This document shows positions 41,652 to 46,438 of a stretch of 46,438 nucleotides of DNA, one piece after another. The stretch comes from an uncultured Treponema sp. GTDB taxonomy: Bacteria; Spirochaetota; Spirochaetia; Treponematales; Treponemataceae. The notes below the pieces were generated by a model. The model was not told the origin of the DNA and did not search any database. It saw only the letters and a list, made by a program, of their open reading frames with translations. The position numbers were made by a program, and so were the translations under genes. The stretch lies in the NCBI GenBank assembly GCA_947178095.1, contig CAMWWZ010000011.1, forward strand, positions 1 to 46,438, in the 5' to 3' direction. Within the stretch, counting starts at the first letter, position 1; each line of letters opens with the position of its first letter.

Positions 41652-44600
41652 ATGACATTTTCTGAAAAATGTGTGAACAAGCCTGTTACGACTTTGCTAG
41701 TTTTTATAGTCGTGGTTGCGCTTGGAGTTTTTTGTACGTTCAATCTTCCTGTCGATATGTATCCCGATATGGATTTGCCGTACATGATTGTGTATACGAA
41801 TTATTCCAACGCTGGTCCTGAAGAAATCGAGCAGAGCGTGACGCGCATATTGGAAAGTTCGCTTTCCGGATTGAGCGGCTTGAAAAAATTGCAGTCGCGT
41901 TCTTCCACCGGAATCAGCATGGTGATTTTGGAATTCGATTACGGAACGAACCTTGACAATGCCGCCAACGAAATTCGCGACAAAATAGATTTGGTGCGAT
42001 CGTATTTGCCCGACGACGCGGATTCGCCGATAACGATAAAACTTGATCCTTCGATGATGCCGATTATGGTTTTGTCGATGAAGGGAAATCGCACGCCTGA
42101 AGAATTGCGCGACTATGCCGAGGACGTTGTTCAGCCGCGATTGGAGCAGCTCGACGGAATCGCTTCGGCAAATATCATGGGCGGCCGCGAGGCTTCAATC
42201 AACGTTGACATTCCGCGCGATCGTTTGGAAGCCTACGGACTTTCGATAAGCCAAGTGGCGCAGATGATTGGAGCGCAGAACATTCAGTCTTCCGGCGGAA
42301 CAATCACTTCGGGCGACATGAACTATACGATCAAAACAAGCGGAAAATATCAAAGCATCGAAGATTTGAAGAACACCGTCATCAGTTACAAGGCAAGCAC
42401 TTACGGACTTTCCGCTGGCATGGAATTGAAGACGGTTTTGCTGCGCGATGTCGCCGACGTTTACGAAGGCTACAAGGACGAATCATCGCTTGCAAGCGTT
42501 GATGGCGAATCCTGCGTCGTTCTTACTGTTCAAAAGCAGAGCGGAAAAAATTCTGTTACGGCGGCAAAAAACGCGCGAAGGGAAATTCCGAAAATTCTCG
42601 AAGTGCTTCCTTCCGACATCGACATTCTCGAAATTTACAACACTACCGACATCATCGAACAGACAATCAACGAAGTCGTGAATTCGGTAATTGTCGGCGC
42701 GTTGCTTGCTATCGCCGTTTTGTTCATATTTTTGCGCTCGTTCAAAAGCACGATTATCATCGGACTTTCAATTCCGATTTCCGTAATGGTAACGCTTTTC
42801 TTGATGTATTTCAAAGGACTTACGATAAACATGATTTCTATGGCGGGCTTGCTTTTGGGAATCGGTATGTTGGTGGACAACTCAATCGTAGTTTTGGAAA
42901 ACATCTACAGTTACCGCCAGCGCGACGCAAAGCCGAAAGTGGCCGCCGTTCTTGGTTCGCAGGAAATGGTCACTTCGATTACGGCGAGTACGCTCACTTC
43001 GGTTTGTATTTTCTTGCCGATGATTATGTTCCGAAAAAAGCTCGGAATCATGGGACAGATGTTCGACAGCCTCGCATGGACGATCATATTTTCTTTGATG
43101 TGTTCGCTCGTCGTTGCCATCGCGCTTGTTCCTGTGCTTTGTTCGAGCATTTTGAAAATCGACAAACTCAACGAATCTCAATCCGCAGGAATTTCAGGAA
43201 GCATAAATCGCGCGTTCAATAAATTTTTCACGAATTTGGATAACGGCTATGCGAAAGGCGTGGCGTTCGTTTTGCATCACAAATGGACTTGCATTTTGGC
43301 TTTGTTTTTTTTGTTCGTCCTTTCGATTTTCGCGGTGAAATTGGCAGGCGTAATTTTTATGCCTGAATCCGCTTCGAACAGCGTTACGATTAAAATGGAA
43401 TTGCCAAAAGGCACTCCGCTTGAAATCACGGGCGAGACCGCCGAAGAATTGCAGCAAATGGCGATGCGCGATTTGGTCGGCGTAAAATATTCGCTTTTGA
43501 TGGTGGGCGGAGAAGGAATGCAGGCCGCATCGAACGGCTCTAACAGCGCGAGCGTCGTCTTTGCACTTTACGAAGAAAAAAAACGCCAGCCGGGTTATGA
43601 CAACGAAAAAACTGCCAAGGCGAAATTGCGAAAATATTTTGGCATGTTTCCTGGCGCGGATTTGAGCTTTGAATCGAACAGCAACAGCGCGGGTAACAAC
43701 GACATCAGCGTTGACATAAAAAGCGACGACCTGAATTTGGTTCGCTCGACTGCGGCGCAAGTGGAAAAACTACTCAAGGAAAAAGCCACGGACATCGTTA
43801 CGGAAGTTTCGAGCGATCAAGAGGACGGCCTTCCGCAGGCGGAAATCATCGTGGACCGCGCGCGCATGTACGAGCTTGGCTTGAACATTTACAGCGTGGG
43901 CGCGGAAATAAATGCCGCAATCAACGGAACTACCGCCAGCCGCTATACTCGCGATGGCGACGACATCGATGTGATTGTGCGCCTTGCCGAAAAGGACGCT
44001 TCCAAATTGAACGACCTCGATCAAATTTCCGTCGTCAATTCGCAGGGAATGCGCGTGCCGCTTTCGAGTTTCGCGCACTACGAACAGACGCTCTCTCCAG
44101 TTACAATTTATCGCGAAGATCAGGCGCGCGTAATTCACGTTACGGCAAAGCCTGTCGCCGGCGTTTCTTTGGACAAAATTCAGGCAGACTTGATGACGCT
44201 CATCAACAACAATATTCCTGCCGATGAAAACGTAACGATTTCGATGAGCGGCGCGTTTGAAGACATGATGGAAGCCGTCCTGAATTTTGGAATGATAATT
44301 CTCATGGCGGCGGTTTTGGTTTTCGTCGTAATGGCGAGCCAGTTTGAATCGTTGCTAGATCCGTTTATCGTTTTGTTCACGATTCCGCTTTCTTTCATCG
44401 GCGTTATGGCAATTTATGTGATAAGCCGAAATCAATTGAGCGTCGTCACGATTATGGGTATGCTCGTTCTCGTCGGAACAATCGTAAACAATGGAATTGT
44501 TCTTGTGGACTACACGAACCTTTTGCGAAAGCGTGGGCTTGGTTTGGAAGAGGCCTGCGTCGAGGCGGCGCGAAACCGTCTTCGCCCGATTTTGATGTCC

Positions 44601-44852
44601 ACTTTGACGACCGTAATTTCGCTTATGCCGATGGCGTTCTTTCCGGGCGAAGGCTCTGCTTCAATGCAGCCGATTGCGCTTACTGTGTTCGGTGGAATGA
44701 CGTTCGGCTCGCTGATGACATTGTTCTTGATGCCGACGGTTTATTTTATTTTCAACAGCAGAAAAGAACGACGCGCGGCAAACAAAGCTCGCCGTGCTCA
44801 AAGAAGACTCGAGCGTCGCCAAGCCAAATTTGAACTTGAGTCAAAGGCGTAA
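41652..44852 (+). CDS. RND efflux pump, HAE1/AcrB type
   Basis: 1066 residues, normal for AcrB/MexB-type proteins, with about 12 membrane helices and two large periplasmic loops. Start MTFSEKCVNKPVTTLLVF matches the family's opening. The helix-4 proton-relay segment is GMLVDNSIVVLENIY: the first Asp is kept, the next position is Asn instead of the Asp-Asp pair of AcrB, as is usual in many Firmicute/Bacteroidete-type members. FLFMLVGT-like second-half helices (MGMLVLVGTIVNNGIVLVDY) are present. The C-terminus is a basic tail. A GAG-rich region (GGAGG) precedes the ATG. Substrate unknown; drugs or lipophilic compounds are likely. Confidence 0.93.
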   Translation: MTFSEKCVNKPVTTLLVFIVVVALGVFCTFNLPVDMYPDMDLPYMIVYTNYSNAGPEEIEQSVTRILESSLSGLSGLKKLQSRSSTGISMVILEFDYGTNLDNAANEIRDKIDLVRSYLPDDADSPITIKLDPSMMPIMVLSMKGNRTPEELRDYAEDVVQPRLEQLDGIASANIMGGREASINVDIPRDRLEAYGLSISQVAQMIGAQNIQSSGGTITSGDMNYTIKTSGKYQSIEDLKNTVISYKASTYGLSAGMELKTVLLRDVADVYEGYKDESSLASVDGESCVVLTVQKQSGKNSVTAAKNARREIPKILEVLPSDIDILEIYNTTDIIEQTINEVVNSVIVGALLAIAVLFIFLRSFKSTIIIGLSIPISVMVTLFLMYFKGLTINMISMAGLLLGIGMLVDNSIVVLENIYSYRQRDAKPKVAAVLGSQEMVTSITASTLTSVCIFLPMIMFRKKLGIMGQMFDSLAWTIIFSLMCSLVVAIALVPVLCSSILKIDKLNESQSAGISGSINRAFNKFFTNLDNGYAKGVAFVLHHKWTCILALFFLFVLSIFAVKLAGVIFMPESASNSVTIKMELPKGTPLEITGETAEELQQMAMRDLVGVKYSLLMVGGEGMQAASNGSNSASVVFALYEEKKRQPGYDNEKTAKAKLRKYFGMFPGADLSFESNSNSAGNNDISVDIKSDDLNLVRSTAAQVEKLLKEKATDIVTEVSSDQEDGLPQAEIIVDRARMYELGLNIYSVGAEINAAINGTTASRYTRDGDDIDVIVRLAEKDASKLNDLDQISVVNSQGMRVPLSSFAHYEQTLSPVTIYREDQARVIHVTAKPVAGVSLDKIQADLMTLINNNIPADENVTISMSGAFEDMMEAVLNFGMIILMAAVLVFVVMASQFESLLDPFIVLFTIPLSFIGVMAIYVISRNQLSVVTIMGMLVLVGTIVNNGIVLVDYTNLLRKRGLGLEEACVEAARNRLRPILMSTLTTVISLMPMAFFPGEGSASMQPIALTVFGGMTFGSLMTLFLMPTVYFIFNSRKERRAANKARRAQRRLERRQAKFELESKA

Positions 44853-44899
44853 AGTCGTCGCGAGAAATTTTACAATTTCATTTTTTAAGGAGGAATTTT

Positions 44900-45232
44900 A
44901 TGAGCGAAGAAGAAAAGAAAAAGAAAAAAGAATCGAAAGACTCGCTGCGTCGCGTGGAAATAATTTTTTCGCAGGCGGTGGAAGAAGATATTTTCGAAGG
45001 CTTCAAGGAGCACAAAATTGGCTCGCATTACAGCAAGATTTCCGCCGTGACTGGCTCGGGCTTTTCCGCGCCAAAATTAGGCGACGCGATTTGGCCGCAG
45101 TTGAACGAAATGATAATCGTCTATTGCAAAAAAAACGAGGCGGAAAAAATCGTTGATTTTGTGAAAGCGTTGCGAAAAAAATATCCTGTCGAAGGAATCG
45201 CGTGCTTCGTTTCCAAGGCAAAAATAAAGTGA
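44900..45232 (+). CDS. Small PII-like protein at the end of the efflux operon
   Basis: 110 residues with an AAGGAGG ribosome site. After a Lys/Glu-rich N-terminal ~18 residues the chain reads as a ferredoxin-like beta-alpha-beta-beta-alpha-beta unit: RVEIIFSQAVEEDIFEGFKEHKI, YSKISAVTGSGFSAPKLGDAIWPQLNEMIIVYC, then EAEKIVDFVKALRKKYPVEGIACFVS. Length and order of secondary elements resemble PII/GlnB-like trimeric sensors, including a loop between the second and third strands. Several PII-like families are linked to RND or metal-transport genes. Sequence similarity to GlnB is weak and ligand is unknown. A cytoplasmic regulator of the pump is possible. Confidence 0.7.
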   Translation: MSEEEKKKKKESKDSLRRVEIIFSQAVEEDIFEGFKEHKIGSHYSKISAVTGSGFSAPKLGDAIWPQLNEMIIVYCKKNEAEKIVDFVKALRKKYPVEGIACFVSKAKIK

Positions 45233-45235
45233 ATA

Positions 45236-45274
45236 ATTGAAATTGACGACTAATTAAGCGTCGTCAATTTCAAT
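45236..45274. terminator. Hairpin after the PII-like gene
   Basis: A 14-bp perfect stem (45237-45250 with 45260-45273) and a nine-base loop. A T-run follows only seven bases later (45280), so either terminator or RNA stabiliser. Confidence 0.6.
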
Positions 45275-45312
45275 GCCGAGTTTTTTGTTTCGCCAAAAAC
45301 TCGCATAATGAA

Positions 45313-45350
45313 CAAAAAGACTTGCTTCGATTTGAAGCAAGCCTTTTTTA
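45313..45350. terminator. Bidirectional Rho-independent terminator
   Basis: An 8-bp stem (45321-45328 with 45334-45341) with a five-base loop is flanked by an A-run on the left and a T-run (45344-45349) on the right. It serves both the efflux operon and the convergent acyl-CoA synthetase gene. Confidence 0.8.
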
Positions 45351-45362
45351 TGCGGTGATTTT

Positions 45363-46438
45363 CTAGAATTCCTGCTTGACGTTTTTCACGTCGATGCCTT
45401 TGTCTTTTTCGCGGATTTCCACGCGGCGGATTTTTCCGCTGATTGTCTTTGGAAGCTCCTCGACAAATTCGATTATGCGCGGGCATTTGTAAAGCGCGGT
45501 TTCGTGCTTCACAAAGTCGAAGAGTTCCACTTCCAATTCGTGGCTTGCGGAAAAGCCCGGCGAAAGCACGATTGTCGCTTTGACGGCTTGGCCGCGCTTT
45601 TCGTCCGGGATTCCCGTGACGGCGCATTCCATGACGGCGGGATGCTGCTGCAAAACCGATTCTACTTCAAACGGGCTGATTCTGTAGCCGGAAGATTTTA
45701 TGATGTCGTCCTTGCGTCCCACGAACCAAACATAGCCGTCCTTGTCCATGTAAACGGTGTCGCCGGTGTGGTACACGCCCATGTCGAATGCGTTGGCGGT
45801 GAGAACGACGTCGTGGTAATAGCCCGAAAGCAATCCGAACGGATGGCCGTCTTTCAAGTGAATGACAAGCTCGCCGACCTCGCCCGCCGGAACTGGCTTT
45901 CCGCTTGCGTTCACCACTTCCACATCATAAGCCGGGGAGGGGCGACCCATCGAGCCAGGGCGCACCACTGCGTCCATGAAATTTCCGCAGATAATCGTCG
46001 ATTCGGTTTGGCCGTAGCCTTCGTAGATTTTCTTTCCGGTTTGCTCGATGAACTTGTTGTAGACTTCGCCGTTCAAGGCCTCGCCCGCCGTGGAAAATCT
46101 TGCCACGCATCCGATGTCATATTTGGACAAATCCTGCCGAATCAAATATCGATACACGGTGGGCGGCGCGCAGAATGTCGTGATTCCGTATTGCGAAATT
46201 TTTTGAAGCATCTTGTCCGGCTTGAAGCTGTTCATGTCATACACGAAAAGCGCAGTTCCGCAAATCCATTGTCCGTAAAGTTTGCCCCAAGTGGATTTTG
46301 CCCAGCCGGTTTCTGCCACCGTGAGATGCAAGCCATTGTCAACGACGCAGTGCCAATATTTCGCCGTGATGATGTGCCCGATCGGATAAAGGAAATTGTG
46401 CAAAACCATTTTCGGATAGCCCGAAGTTCCCGAAGTGA
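45363..46438 (-). CDS. AMP-forming acyl-CoA synthetase, N-terminus outside window
   Basis: The frame is open to the right edge, so the start is outside. At least 358 residues are visible. The segment TSGTSGYPK at the edge is the AMP-binding P-loop of ANL enzymes, followed by YGQTES (adenylate loop), a [23 protein letters not shown] hinge region (with the conserved Asp), [12 protein letters not shown] and a C-terminal domain with the catalytic Lys in [10 protein letters not shown]. It activates an acid to acyl-CoA with [16 protein letters not shown] and the overall look are those of medium-chain acyl-CoA synthetases, so a short/medium fatty or aromatic acid is likely. It ends 13 bases from the terminator at 45313-45350. 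Confidence 0.9.
   Translation of the reverse strand, partial: TSGTSGYPKMVLHNFLYPIGHIITAKYWHCVVDNGLHLTVAETGWAKSTWGKLYGQWICGTALFVYDMNSFKPDKMLQKISQYGITTFCAPPTVYRYLIRQDLSKYDIGCVARFSTAGEALNGEVYNKFIEQTGKKIYEGYGQTESTIICGNFMDAVVRPGSMGRPSPAYDVEVVNASGKPVPAGEVGELVIHLKDGHPFGLLSGYYHDVVLTANAFDMGVYHTGDTVYMDKDGYVWFVGRKDDIIKSSGYRISPFEVESVLQQHPAVMECAVTGIPDEKRGQAVKATIVLSPGFSASHELEVELFDFVKHETALYKCPRIIEFVEELPKTISGKIRRVEIREKDKGIDVKNVKQEF

Noticed and set aside
1..46438. CRISPR array, tRNA, rRNA or insertion sequence
   Set aside because: No regularly spaced direct repeats, cloverleaf sequences, rRNA blocks or transposase motifs were seen.

Overview
The window looks like a chromosomal segment of a Treponema-like spirochaete that is probably host- or rumen-associated. 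This is an inference from gene content and order: many lipoproteins with relaxed lipoboxes, an M23 peptidase-bactofilin-YaaR-RicT operon, a fused AroD-AroE, a prfA-prmC pair, 7TM-DISM receptors, an outer-membrane barrel beside a lipoprotein, and a lipoprotein expansin that suggests contact with plant cell wall. Base composition is moderately AT-rich with a strong preference for GAA, AAA and GCG codons. I saw no tRNA, rRNA, CRISPR array or insertion sequence.

Layout. 1-1381: two surface lipoproteins, one cut by the window edge with an Asn-rich linker, the other a bacterial expansin with a nine-G tract. 1405-3162: a clearly AT-richer two-gene cassette, an SMC/OLD-like AAA ATPase translationally coupled to a small PD-(D/E)XK nuclease-like protein; this is a candidate undescribed defence system. 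3244-5110 (-): dus and tatD. 5298-8307 (+): M23 peptidase, bactofilin, YaaR and RicT. 8338-10843 (-): SPL-like radical SAM protein, DUF3795 protein and an AICAR-transformylase-only PurH. 10991-14371 (+): a large protein I cannot name and an OFA-family MFS transporter. 14424-14600: a terminator and palindromic/direct repeats, then an M15 peptidase. 15623-16339 (-): an archaeal-type IMP cyclohydrolase (PurO), which supplies the activity missing from the PurH. 16483-20323 (+): two tandem 7TM-DISM receptors whose C-terminal class III cyclase domains have lost their catalytic residues. 20388-23730: an odd lipoprotein with a Na+-decarboxylase-like GADGPTSI motif, folD (-), an outer-membrane barrel and an Asp-box lipoprotein. 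23900-33026 (+): a long tightly packed run, hisA-hisI-hisE fusion, hisD, def, fmt, PASTA protein, aroDE, rpiA, RluA-type synthase. 33160-36191: era (-) divergent from prfA-prmC. 36223-37884 (-): Na/Pi-cotransporter family protein. 37970-45232 (+): a double-TetR regulator with a palindromic operator, then TolC, adaptor lipoprotein, RND pump and a PII-like protein. 45363-46438 (-): an acyl-CoA synthetase running off the window.

Two themes cut across the genes. First, many promoters fit TTGNAA-17-TANAAT with the -10 box only 6-8 bases before the ATG, so the mRNAs should be leaderless or nearly so, while other genes carry good Shine-Dalgarno sites. Second, G-runs of the form GGGRGGGG recur about ten times, in several reading frames. 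Three are pure G8-G9 tracts, and two of these (in the expansin and in the double-TetR linker) would switch the gene off after a single-base slip.
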